From Fulvia fulva (Eukaryota > Ascomycota > Dothideomycetes > Mycosphaerellales > Mycosphaerellaceae), in the NCBI RefSeq assembly GCF_020509005.1, contig NC_063015.1, positions 5,566,501 to 5,630,500 on the forward strand: a stretch of DNA of 64,000 nt, written 5' to 3'. The notes beneath the pieces were generated by a model, which saw nothing but the letters and a program-made list of their open reading frames with translations, was not told where the DNA came from and ran no database searches. The position numbers and the translations under genes were made by a program. This document shows, in pieces, positions 20,337 to 30,792 of this stretch (the first letter of the stretch is position 1; every line of letters begins with the position of its first letter).

Positions 20337-22590
20337 GCAGGATCCTCTTCATTCGATCTCCATATCAACGACCCTTGTAGCGATTGTAAATTGCGTGCTC
20401 GCCATCTGCGGCACTATTCTGCCGGAGCCGTCTGACTAATGCCTACCACGGTCGAATGCTTCGTGCGAAAGCTTCAATGAGACCTCCTCATGGCTATAGC
20501 AGCGCGCTATTTTTCCAGGTGAGCAGCTTCACTGACAGAGCCTTGATCGAAGCGGTGAAGTTTGGTGTTCAGGGCTCGGCAACGCGTTCTGGCATTCGAA
20601 CACCCGCCTTGGTTGGAGTCAGTGCGCTTGCAGCTTCTCTTTCCACTTTCCTAGTCCAACAGTCTGCCCACTTGCTCTACAGCTTGACGTAGACGCCACC
20701 TATGGTATCAATTGACATCGTGTTGGCCCCAGCGCGAAGTAAGCACCAGAACATCAATTGGAGCTTCTATTCCACATCTCCGCCAACTTCGATGCAACAA
20801 CGATCGATGATGTCCCCCGTGGCCTTCGAAGCACCACTACGAGTGTGGCGTCCTACTGACGTTGATGGTACGCAAACATAGCAGTGCATGTACAACAGCC
20901 CTTCGAGGTATCGTCAGTGGTGTAGCAGCCTCGTCACCGCGCTACCTAGAGGCAGGTACGAGATTGTTGCGCTGTACCTGCGCGGGACTCTTATGAACGT
21001 GTCCCAAGTCCTATACCGTAGCTGGGAGGTTCAATGGTGCGTTCGGTTAATGGCGCGAGTTGTGACTGCTGTGGTCAAAGGCTTCCGTCTTTTCAGGTTG
21101 CGTCAAAATCGCGAGCGCCGCTGTGGTTGCGATCTGGTATGCACGTCCGCGACGCCAGCTATCTTTCGTTACGTCTGCTTGCTCTGTAGCCTCGCGTGTT
21201 TATCCCGTATGGCGAGATGGCGAAGATAGCCGCCGTGGACGGCGATTGGACGAGCGACGCGTCGAGCGCTAGGATTTGGCAAAATCGAAGATCTTTTTCC
21301 AGCGGCATCGTCCTTGTGGGCATGTTCTTGGTGGCCGCGTGGTTGGCATCGCGTATCAGGCCGTCCATCCTCTTTCTCATGTTGTTCCTGCATCTGCGCC
21401 CTTGGCCTGACTCGCCTCTTGTCCCTGACTCGACCTCCACTACACGTCGGTCGACCACCTCAGCGATATGAATGGTCTCGAGGATATATGATCACGCTCA
21501 ACCCCATTGCAGAGATCATCGGGTCGTGAGGTTGGGTGCTGGAGGAAAATGGTCGAGCATCGGGAACGAGTGGCAGATGGCGAATGGCGAACGACATGTT
21601 GTCATTACTTTGCACTTCATGGCCTCTGCTATAAAAGCGTTGGAGTTTCGTCGCAGGAGATGTCGCTTTGTCGGTCCACGATGCTGAGTGCCGGAGGCAT
21701 TCAAAGGGAGCTCACAATCGAATAGTCGCAAGGACCGACTCACGGCTCTCGAGAATCAGAACAGTCGGAAGAGGATATGGATGCCTATCGGAGTACTAGA
21801 AAGTGATGCAATGCTTGAGTCCTCTCAAGTCTCTTGCAGTCGGTGGCGATGCCGGCCACAAGCCGCCCCAGGCAGAGCGATGTTGGGCAAGCAGAATGGA
21901 ACTTCTACTCAGGCTGATACTCTTAGCAGTGATGAGATTCCACAACTCACAGACACGAGAGTGTTCCATCGAAGGCTATCTAGTAACACTGGTATCATTG
22001 TAACCTTCTCCTCTCTCCCTCCTGGCTCTCCCCATCGTCAGACCTCCGCTCAGCACCCTCGCCGCCTCCCAGCAACGCACTAGACCAACCTCGTCGATAT
22101 GACGACACTCTCATAGCAAAGTGATAGACAACGAAACCCCCTGCTCATTGATGGAGCTCCCCTCGCACGCCGTAGGCTCGCCTATATAAGCCCAGCTCCC
22201 CTCCCAGGAAGACCCTCTTCCTTCCTTCTTCATACTTTCGCGCATTCGCCGTAGTGGTGGCTGCCCGGTCGGGTCTGAACTGACAAGCTTGGCGCTGTTA
22301 GATGAGAAGGTCCTCACGCCACCTTTGGGCCTAAGGCACCCAACCCGGCACAATTTTTGTTGGCAAACCGGTTCTTCGAACCACTATTCTTTTCATCATT
22401 GCATTGGCGCAGGCTGGTGGGTGGAGAAGAGGCTGCAGTTGTTGATGATGGTCTTATGTGCGATTTTGTCTGCGTTCTTTCACTCTCGAAATCCGGTGTG
22501 TGACTTGTGATTCTTCTCCGCCGCGTCACGCCACCTCCATACCACAACACCATCATCAACACTCGAGAGCCTCTTTGTCTCCCCCAGCCG
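20337..22590. other. Gene-poor 2.2-kb stretch
   Basis: No ORF on either strand shows a domain or coherent codon use. The only notable element is the TATA box at 22183, followed by pyrimidine-rich DNA that is probably the promoter region of the F-box gene. Confidence 0.5.
22183..22194 (+). promoter_or_regulatory. TATA box, TATATAAGCCCA
   Basis: A strong TATA match lies about 400 bp before the ATG at 22591. The identical 12-mer occurs at 24178-24189 upstream of the next gene, so the two may share promoter architecture or ancestry. Confidence 0.5.
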
Positions 22591-23964
22591 ATGATGGCAG
22601 ACACTACTGATGCCGCGCTGATGCGCAGATTGGTGCTGTCCTGGGCCTTCACCCCACCCGACCGAATCAGCCGTTGTGCTGACAGCAAGATCTTCCGCCG
22701 ACTGCAGACATGGCGACCGTACTGCGCGATTCCTCTGTTCTTTTGCGCCATCAGCGTGCTCGTCCGCTGTATCCTCGACTTCACCAACGGTGCTTCTATG
22801 CCGCTCGTCGCTACTTGGTCTTTGTTAAGCCTCTATCTCTTCTGTCTGGCAGCCTACTGCTAGGGGCGTTGCACGCTACACTATGCAAGAGACTGGGTAC
22901 CATACGAGATCGGATACAACATCACAAAGCTGCGGCACAATCTTCGTCAACTCTGCTGTAAAGCAACGCGTACCTCAGTCGTAGCTCCCGCCACAACTCC
23001 AGGCCCAGCCGTTCAAGCCTGCCTCGCCATCACAGAACTCCTGGAGCAGATCTTGAGCCATCTGCCGTCGAATGACCTCTTACTCGCACAGAGAGTCTCT
23101 CGAACCTTTCAACAGACCATCCACGAGTCCCCAAGCCTTCAGCAAGCATTGTTCTTCCGCGCAAAGCTCTACAACTAGCCTATCCCCAAAGCGGGATACA
23201 GACACGAACATGAGCATTGGACAGAGCATGTGGAGATCAACCACCTGTATATCACCAAGGCAGCGAACAGCCAATGGTCATGGCGGTTAATGGTGAACAA
23301 CCACGACTCAAGATATCGAGAAGAAGGCTTCGCCTTGAACATCCTCTGGAATAAGATGCGCAAGGCGATGTTTTGGAGACCAGCGCCACTATACTTGCCA
23401 GATCTGCTCATTAACACGAAATCGAACTCTCCAACAAGAGTCATGACGGTTAATATACTCGTACCTGACCGCAAGACTGCACACACCATTCTAGGAAAGT
23501 CGCTAGCGACCGGCTCATGGGGAAGAATGTACCTGACAGACCCTTGCCCCCCGATCCGCCTTCGAGTCGCGTACTTCATACATCGACAGGGCGTATATGA
23601 TGAACTCCACACCAACTACGGCAAAGTCTACCGAAGCAGCCTGGAGGCTGAAATGGCGGACGTGTCGATGCAGGTAGCTCTCGTGAAGCCATGCACGATC
23701 GGCACTATGTGGAGACTGGCGGCAAAGATGGCACTACAGGACAAGTACATTCGTGACAAGATCACGGTACAGCAAAGATTGGGACGTTGCATTGAGGCAA
23801 GGGAAGATGGAAGGAACTTTGGTGAGATTGAGCTGGAAGACATGAGCAAGGAGAGGGATGGTTTCACGTTTGAGGAGTGGCAGCTGAGGGTGCATTGTCG
23901 TAGTAAGATGATCAAGAAGATGCAGAAGGCGGTGACGGATCGATATGCTGAAGCAATGGCGTAG
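22591..23964 (+). pseudogene. F-box gene with hydrophobic N-terminus and two in-frame TAG codons
   Basis: A single frame runs from ATG 22591 (MMADTTDAALMRRL) to the TAG at 23962-23964, interrupted by TAG at 22861-22863 and 23176-23178. Residues about 45-90 include two hydrophobic segments (IPLFFCAISVLV and SLLSLYLFCLAAY) that could be membrane helices. An F-box follows near 23024-23160 (ITELLEQILSHLPSNDLLLA and RVSRTFQQTI). The C-terminal half (23230-23964) is well conserved in style and fully open. F-box proteins recruit substrates to SCF ubiquitin ligases. Both stops are one step from CAG or TGG, so light RIP is a possible cause. The alternative is two introns that I failed to find, or a gene starting after the second stop without its F-box. 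Confidence 0.6.
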
Positions 23965-24458
23965 AAAATGGTAATCGCTAATGTCTCTTGTTATGATTCT
24001 GCGACACCTGTCAACAGGACTGTCTTTCGCAGTCTCACTTCAGCAAACTTGCAGTCCGAATGAAATCAAGTAATATACCTTTTCCAATGTCGATCAGAAT
24101 TCGATCGCCATGCTTACTTCCTAGCATCTGTACACGCTCGTCACAACTCCATGTACCCCAGACTTTAATGTACTTTGTATATAAGCCCATTGACTTCTCG
24201 AGTGAATGGCGTAGATTTTGGTGAACAAGATGGAGCTGATTGAATCTCGACCCACAACACTCGACACGCTAGCAGAGCCGATAAATATCGCCCGCTGCTT
24301 CGCCTTCTGTCTTGCTCCTCCATCAACACCACACCTCGTTCTTTAACTTTCAGACTACAGACTCTGCACCACCACAAAGTCGTACAAGAACATCTCCCAA
24401 GAACAATACGCCTTTAACACACAGAACTATCACCCTCACACCGTCCAGCAGCGTCAAC
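23965..24458. other. Intergenic promoter region
   Basis: It holds a TATATAAGCCCA box at 24178 and a GATAAATATCG site near 24279, followed by the CA-rich leader of the gene at 24459. No gene is seen. Confidence 0.55.
24178..24189 (+). promoter_or_regulatory. TATA box, TATATAAGCCCA
   Basis: Identical 12-mer to 22183-22194, 270 bp upstream of the ATG at 24459. A second AT-rich site (GATAAATATC, near 24279) is closer and may be the functional one. Confidence 0.45.
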
Positions 24459-25634
24459 ATGCCTGCTTTCCAGATCTTCCAACAAGCCACAGGCTACGAC
24501 TTCGAAGAGCTCAAGACAGCTCTCAAGATGCTCGCAGTCGAAGACGCCGCCTCTGTGGACGCAAGCATCACCACCGTCCCTGTTTCCCCTCACACTACCG
24601 CAGAGCAGAAGAAAGAGCGGGAGGTCAAGTTCGAGGCTGCCGCTGCTCGCCTGCACGACATCTGCCTGCAGCGCAAGAAGTTCGACAAGCTTTACGACAG
24701 CAACGTCGTCGTCGAGGTTTCGACAGATACTCTTGAGCATGTCGAGGTCGTCGTGATTTCGGGCGCGCAGCACAGTGTTAGCAACGGGAAGGGCGCTGTC
24801 GGTACTGGGCCACTGCCAGAGGCCTCAGGTATGGCGAAGGAGGAAGCCAAGCGCGTCTTGATTCGAGCAAAGCAGAACTTCTACAACATCTGCCTTGCAC
24901 AAGCTACCGAAGCTCGCCATCAGCTTGATTCGGCTGTTCAAGGCGCGATCAAAAATCAGGACGCAGATTCGGAGGCCACCACTTCCATCGAGAGCGGCGA
25001 GGAGTCGGGATCGGATGAAGAGCCAGAGACGACCATGGAAATGTTCATGGGCAAAGTCGACGCGGTCAGCGAGCTGCCGAGTAAGAAGAGCGAGGACAGG
25101 AAGCAGTTCTGGAATGACCTCATCATCAACGACTTGCTCCTGATGAAGGACACCGACGAGGGCAAGCAGGGCACCTATAGCCTGCGCCTACTTCCGCGAC
25201 TCCCCGTCGTGTCGGTCGCCTTCGACAAGGAGAAGATCCGTCCGGTCGTCACCGTCACGATCGATAACGAGGACGATGCCGACTACCTGGCTGGCCAGGC
25301 CTTAGAGAACGGCCATCAGATGTACTTCACCACACCTGCTATTCCAACGCACCTCAAATTCATCAACTCCTGCACGTCGCCCAACTTTCCAGAGTTCAAG
25401 AACATCAAAGCTGAGGTCGAAATCGCACCAGCCCACTGGCGGGACATTGCGGTATGCGCGGGGGTCCTGCTGGGCGAGAGCAAACGGCCAGACGTGGAGA
25501 CTAAGCAGACTTGGAAAGCGACCACCAGCCCAGTCGCCATCGAGGAGGCAGTCAGTAGCGGGATCTACAATGCCGCCACTCTGCCTCGTGCTGTGAGATT
25601 GATGAGGACTAATGCGGTCTTCACGCGAGTGTAA
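24459..25634 (+). CDS. Hypothetical protein, 391 aa, helical N-terminus and acidic linker
   Basis: The start MPAFQIFQQATGYDFEELKT at ATG 24459 is preferred over upstream in-frame codons, because the preceding translation is Thr/Pro/Ser-rich leader. Residues about 1-70 and 120-165 are helical and charged. An acidic Ser/Glu stretch (SIESGEESGSDEEPETT) separates them from a C-terminal mixed alpha/beta part with no known motif. No introns are needed. It is likely intracellular, as it lacks a signal peptide. The next gene downstream has the same order of elements (GY-x-x near the start, HD-x-x-x-QR, an AKE...A helix, an acidic tail) and is probably a diverged tandem paralogue. I do not recognise the family. 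Confidence 0.8.
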   Translation: MPAFQIFQQATGYDFEELKTALKMLAVEDAASVDASITTVPVSPHTTAEQKKEREVKFEAAAARLHDICLQRKKFDKLYDSNVVVEVSTDTLEHVEVVVISGAQHSVSNGKGAVGTGPLPEASGMAKEEAKRVLIRAKQNFYNICLAQATEARHQLDSAVQGAIKNQDADSEATTSIESGEESGSDEEPETTMEMFMGKVDAVSELPSKKSEDRKQFWNDLIINDLLLMKDTDEGKQGTYSLRLLPRLPVVSVAFDKEKIRPVVTVTIDNEDDADYLAGQALENGHQMYFTTPAIPTHLKFINSCTSPNFPEFKNIKAEVEIAPAHWRDIAVCAGVLLGESKRPDVETKQTWKATTSPVAIEEAVSSGIYNAATLPRAVRLMRTNAVFTRV

Positions 25635-26329
25635 GATCAATCGCTAAGGAACGACAACAACACGAGGGACGCACGGGGGGCTGAGGTCATTTCAGCATGG
25701 CGTACACACTGGGGCAAGGGAGTATTTGGCAGGTCCAATGCTGGAACACCGTACGCGCATAATCAATATGCAGTTGGGTTGGAGAGCCCTGGCTCAGTGC
25801 CCGTAACATATACGAGAGCAATGAGATGGAACAACGGTTTACTGTATTCTGCTATCTTCCCATGTTGTGACAGCCGTTCTCACGTCATTCCGGGCGTTCC
25901 CTGTCTTCGGCGGATGCTTCTATAGACGGATAAAATCGACAGACCTTTCATGTGCAGTTGCTGTGTGGATTAATCCTGTGCTACCCGCCTGCCATCGAAA
26001 TTTGGCACGTGAAAGCGACAGTCGCGGGTGAATATCGGCAAACCTCACAAGCGTTCATTCTGTATCCTAAAGTCCATACATCAATTGTAGCCCACACACA
26101 CATCGCTCGCGTTTCTCTTCACACGGCACAATACCCGACTCCAACATATCATTCTCGCTTCGCGCATAGCAATCCTTTCACCACAAAGCTTTTGTTCAGC
26201 TGCGGCTTTGATAAACACACGACAAAGAACATCCTGCGCCTTTTCCTCCAGACAAAAACGCGACTGTACAATAATCACCCGCACCACCATCACTCCCAAC
26301 AATCCACCTCCGACACAAACACCGCCACC
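25635..26329. other. Intergenic spacer and leader
   Basis: No gene is seen. The last 150 bp are C/A-rich, like the leader of the gene at 24459. The in-frame opening upstream of 26330 is taken as leader. Confidence 0.5.
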
Positions 26330-26938
26330 ATGCCTTTCGTCGACAACAAGACCTTCCTCGTCGTCCAGTCCAACGACACCGAACAAATCCTCCAAATCAT
26401 CGAGCGCGCCGTCGGCTACGAGCTTCACACCGCCGGCATCAATGACATCAACAAGCTCGACGAATCCACCTGTCAAGCAGAGCACGACGCGGCCATTGCC
26501 GCTATCAACCACCACCACGACGTCCTCTACCAGCGCGGCGTCAACTCGGGCCTGAAGGGCGTTTGCCAACTCGGTGTCGGCGACATGAAGCAGTTTGAGA
26601 TCGAGGAAGGCTCGGATACTCTCAAGCGTATCGTGGCTCTGATCGAGCAGATTGCGAAGACGAGTCTCTGGAAGGAGAGCGGGCTGCGTGGTGCTGAGGC
26701 GCCGAGTAATGGGGACGTGTTTGGGACGAGCAAGAAGGCAAAGGAGGGCGCGTTGATTGCTGCGTTGCAGGTTTATTGGGATGCGCTGAGGGTGAAGGCT
26801 TGGGAGATGGCGGAGAAGGAGAAGAATGAGGATGGGGGTGAGAAGAGCGGAGAGGGTGAGGGTGAGGGTACTTCTGGTGGGAAGGAGGAGGAGCGCGATC
26901 CGGAGGATCTGGCGCTGAGCTCGGAGGATGAGGTGTAG
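26330..26938 (+). CDS. Hypothetical protein, 202 aa, probable paralogue of the gene at 24459
   Basis: ATG 26330 lies in a strong context (GCCACCATGCC) and starts MPFVDNKTFLVVQSNDTEQI. It contains AVGYELHTAG, a helical HHHDVLYQRGVN segment, a second helix (AKEGALIAALQVYWDALRVK) and a Glu/Gly-rich acidic tail ending SSEDEV. These match the order, though weakly the sequence, of elements in the preceding gene, whose C-terminal 200 residues are absent here. Codon use in the first 250 bp is strongly C-biased at third positions, while the 3' half is G-biased. The function is unknown. Confidence 0.75.
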   Translation: MPFVDNKTFLVVQSNDTEQILQIIERAVGYELHTAGINDINKLDESTCQAEHDAAIAAINHHHDVLYQRGVNSGLKGVCQLGVGDMKQFEIEEGSDTLKRIVALIEQIAKTSLWKESGLRGAEAPSNGDVFGTSKKAKEGALIAALQVYWDALRVKAWEMAEKEKNEDGGEKSGEGEGEGTSGGKEEERDPEDLALSSEDEV

Positions 26939-27274
26939 AGTGGAGGCCCCAGCAGCTGGTGGCATGGCTTCGGCGCCTGTCTGTGAAGCAGAAGTTGCGA
27001 GTAGCGGTTCAATATGATGGCTTGTGATTTCTGTTCTATATCGTAGGCCTGCCGTGGCGCTCGGAACCGCTTCATGCTATGGTGAACACTCCATGCTTTA
27101 GTGTTACTTGCTACTCATGGCGCCCCTCGCCGTTTAGGGTTCCAATCACCTGCACGTAAGCCTGTCAGTCTGCTCCATTTCAATTGTTTACAGCATTAAA
27201 ACGTGATCATGCATTCCTTCGCCTCAGACGCTCACATACAGTTCCAGAAAAACCTTACTCATCAATCAATCAAA
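26939..27274. other. Intergenic spacer
   Basis: 3' flank of the gene ending at 26938 and 5' flank of the Pol III-type unit. No gene is seen. Confidence 0.5.
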
Positions 27275-27536
27275 GGGCTTGTGGTGAAATGGTATCACAC
27301 TCCTGGGTTCATTTGTGTCGCTTTGCGGACTGAAGCCGCGAACGTTATTCGTTTGCAGATGGTTCCTCGTCTATGAACTTGCCTTCACATACAGCGCCAT
27401 GGACTCACACTGCAGATCGGAACAGTTGAAGAGTGAGCAACTTCTAATTTTCCAACAGTCTTCGAAGATACGGGAAAGGTGTGCAAGCACACCAGTAATC
27501 CAGGAGAGAACGTCGGTTCGATTCCGACCTTGCCCA
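27275..27536 (+). tRNA. tRNA-like Pol III unit split by about 190 nt
   Basis: The 5' part reads as half a tRNA: acceptor strand GGGCTTG (27275-27281), TG, D-arm GTGA-AATGGTA-TCAC (27284-27298), A, and stem CTCCT (27300-27304). About 197 nt later comes the matching half: AGGAG (27502-27506), variable AGAAC, a perfect T-arm GTCGG-TTCGATT-CCGAC (27512-27528), CTTGCCC (27529-27535) and discriminator A. A T-run (27546-27552) follows, as for Pol III termination. GGTTCGATTCC is a perfect B box and TGGTGAAATGG a good A box. The acceptor stem has two T-T mismatches, and a normal U33/anticodon cannot be placed, so it may be a pseudo-tRNA with a large insertion, or another Pol III RNA with internal A and B boxes. 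The type is uncertain. Confidence 0.5.
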
Positions 27537-27545
27537 GTATTATCA

Positions 27546-27552
27546 TTTTTTT
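27546..27552 (+). terminator. Pol III T-run terminator
   Basis: Seven T residues lie 9 nt after the discriminator base of the tRNA-like unit, at the expected distance for Pol III termination. Confidence 0.6.
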
Positions 27553-29037
27553 GCCGGCTTAGACAACTTCAAATGACTTCGAATGGAGTGGTCCTTGGTT
27601 GGTCGAATGCCAATTGTTGGCATCTGTCGATCTGTCCGTTATCGAACAAGATCTTTCACACAGTCGTCAAAGCGGTAAGGTCACTTGATGTAGAGACGTG
27701 TATGGGTTTGGTCGAGCATACGTTTTGCGGACTGACAAAGTCCCAATGGCATTCGTGTCCAATACTTCGTGACTGGAATTCATGGCCGGGTCACCATTCC
27801 CCACATGCCTTGAGCAAGAAAGGATTTGCTACTGACCATAGACTTGTTCCCCTGGACGATAGAGGACCCTTCAATTCAGCAAGCTACTGATCCTCTCTGA
27901 AACCGGCATGGACTGTCACTGATACATGATGCAGCGACCTGAATATCCCAATCGCAAGGTCCAGCCGTTCTGAACGAGACAGTCTTTTCTTTTTCCTAAA
28001 TATATTCACAGAGATTCAACTTTTGAAGCAACTTCTGTATCCTGCCAGGTGGAATGACGCTCATTACTATGCCAATCGAAGGAAGATAAGGGCTGTGCAG
28101 GTCAATCATGCCACTCAGTCTAGGCTTGAAACCGGCTGAATCCGTTGCGACCCACCGTATTCAGCACGATGACGGCCTAATTCGCTTCGACTTCGACCTT
28201 GCTCAGCATTACCATCTTGGCCGGTCGAAGCTTCTCGTTGCGGTGTTAGTGAGTGCCTGACGTATCGTCCGTTCGCATCCCCTGTTTGACTTACACTGTC
28301 ACTCAGCACTATCTCAGCATAGGATCTGGCGAATTTTAATGCTTCAGATATAGATGTAAGTATATCAGGCCGAAAAACCTTTTTGAGAACGTACTCTAGA
28401 TGCATTGCAGGTGCATGTCTTTCAGCTCTATGCCAGGCAAAGATCACATGCAAACGTCTTCTCGAGGTGGAAACAACATTATTGGTGCCGCGTATCACGT
28501 CCTGTAGCAAAACATTGAAGTCGGGTCGGATCATCACGCCGCTCTGCTAACCCGTTGTCGCCGCAGCGTGTGCATACCGTTTGAGCTCCCCGTACAACAT
28601 TTCTCATTCGTGCATCCATTGGGCTCAGTCAGCCACTGTCTCCATCAGACTTGATATTCTCCATATGCACATTCGGTCCTTTGTAGGCCTCGTATCGATG
28701 TCCAATGTGCCCTTTACTCCCATTAGACAGATTCTGCCGTCCTGCCTTTCTCATTGAACACGCCTCCTATGTACATGCTAATCGTCATCTAGGCCTTCTA
28801 TCCTGATATCCTGACCGCATGCTTCCTCTGCTGCCTATCGAAGTCCTCCTAGTCTATCTCGTCATCGGATCCAGGCCAGGTCTGACTCTGTCGCGACTCC
28901 ATGTGCTTGGTACGACGTCGATTGGCTTGGTCGTACCCAGTCCGATCAACGACCATGAGATCCTCGTCCTCATCTTCGACATCAGCATCTCCAGCAGGTT
29001 GAGGCCGCGAGCCTGCTGCAGCGCTTCCGGAAGGCCC
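27553..29037. other. Gene-poor stretch
   Basis: ORFs at 27315-27890 (plus) and 28115-28537 (minus) have no domains, and the first overlaps the Pol III unit. The minus ORF contains a GTAAGT and a CTAAC-like site and might be a fragment of a spliced gene, but I cannot support one. Confidence 0.45.
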
Positions 29038-30792
29038 TTAATAAGCTGTCTGGGCTTTGCCCTCCTTCGGCACAGCTTTCGACACTAGTGTGTCCCTAGC
29101 AGCCTTCAAGTCAGCAATGCTTGCTGAACGTACGAAGTTGCCGAGTATTGCGCTCCACAGCGTCGGTTCTGGTGGTAGTGTGATCTTGGACTTGCTGTCG
29201 CGCGGCACAGCGTTCGACAACAGCGTGTCTCTCGCAGCCTCCAGCTCAAGAGTGCTGGCTGTTTTCACGAATGTATCGAGGCTTTCACTCCACTCAGCGG
29301 GTGCCGATGGTCGCATGCCGTTCGACTTGTCCTGAGCCGGCAGGACTTCCCACAACAACGCGCGCCTAGCCGCCTTCAGCTCATCAGTGCTGGCTGTCTT
29401 CAGGAATCTGGTGAGGTCCTCACTCCATGCAACAGGCTCTGAAGTCTCGGTTCTGTCTCTCTTTGTCTTCTTGAATAACGGGGCACTCGCTTCGTCTAGG
29501 TCCGCACCTGATCGCTTCTTGCTGCCAGAAGCGAGAGATGTTGCGCTTGGTGTCAGGCCTTGCGGGTGACCGCGTTGTGATGTAGACTGCTTGAGAGCCT
29601 CCAGCTCTGCAAGTATACCCTTCTCCGTGAAGGAACGATCCATGATCGTGATGCCATGGCCGTTCATAGCGGGATCTCCGGAGACCAACAGACGATAGCC
29701 CATGCTATGGTAGGAGGCTCAGAGTGCTGCCTCGATGGTCAGTCGAGGCTTGGGCGCGAGTCCTATGGCATGGCGCTCCGTGGCAACCTCGTCATACACG
29801 TGGGCGAAGGCAGCTGACGACAGAAAGACATACCCAGTGTATGCATGCTCCTTTGGCGCATGAGCGACTGCAGCCAAGAATGTGAACATGCACCACTTCG
29901 ACAGGCCCTTGCCGCGGAATGGTTTCTCGAGCATGCAATCCTGTATTGCGAGGAATTGCCGAGCAGCAGGCATCGACTGACGCACCCGATCGAGGTCTTC
30001 GCCAACTCGCAGACTGCCGTCCTTCTCGTAGTACATTTGAGCGTAGCGCTCAACCTCTGACACCTTGTGTCCTCCATGTGCGTGGCGGGTAAGGTCCCTC
30101 CGCTTGCACCGCTTCGGTTGAAGTAGCTCTCCAATCCAACGCTCTTGGCATTTGTCGTTGAGGACGTTCTTGTCGATACGGATGGCGATTCCATATCCAA
30201 CCTCCAGAGAAGCCTCCCCAGTACGCTCGAGCCGGAACCCCACCCCGTAGTCCCGACAAGACTTGAAGTTTTGGTGCTCGGATATTGTCAGCTCGGCCTT
30301 GACTGTCCAGATCTTGCCGTCGAATGGGAGTCCTTCGGCAACAAACTCCGTCGTGGCCAGAGTAGCACCCTCTGGAGGTGCGGCGATATCCTCTATCGCA
30401 CCCTGGTCCTGCTCGAGGTTGTTCTCTTCCTCATCTTCGTCTTCATCTGCCTCAAGATAAGACGACACTGGTGCGGAAGTCCTCGCTGCATACCGGCTTG
30501 TTGCAGTCCTACGATCAGGCCTGCGAGGCTGATACTCCTCGTCCAAGTCTTCATCAACCTCGACGGGCCTTGAAGGCTGGGCTTTGGGGGGGCCTGCTGT
30601 CAACGAGGAAGGGATCACTGGTCGTCGTGGGGCTGCGCCAGTGGCCGGTCGCTGAGATCGCCCTCGAGTGTGCTCGATGCATTGGTCTGCCTTGCGACCT
30701 GCACTGACACAAATCCCACATGGGTGGCCGCCATCGCACTTCTTGTGCTGCAGGTTGCAGAACTCGCATTTTCGTCGCAAGGTCGACGTCAT
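29038..30792 (-). pseudogene. Zn(II)2Cys6 plus GNAT-like family member A, interrupted by one in-frame TGA
   Basis: From ATG 30792 the frame encodes a zinc cluster with Cys at residues 9, 12, 19, 25, 28 and 38, a Pro/Arg-rich and then acidic linker, and the family core starting at WTVKAELTISEHQNF. The core includes a GNAT motif A-like FRGKGLSKWCMF near 29890-29930 and GYVFLSSAAFAHVYDE. TGA at 29719-29721 then interrupts, but the frame continues to 29038. The region after the TGA still aligns with paralogues (GDPAMNGHGITIMDRSF against GDRKWDGDGITIMDRDF), so it is exon and not intron. The distal part carries three tandem WS-x-x-L repeats of about 48 residues. It would be a nuclear DNA-binding protein with an acetyltransferase-like fold. 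It is either a young pseudogene or a readthrough gene, or it makes a 357-aa short form. Confidence 0.7.

Noticed and set aside
27315..27890. 191-codon plus ORF
   Set aside because: It overlaps the interior, B box and terminator of the Pol III unit and has no protein features.
28115..28537. 140-codon minus ORF with possible splice sites
   Set aside because: GTAAGT and CTAAC are present, but no frame-restoring exon or domain was found.
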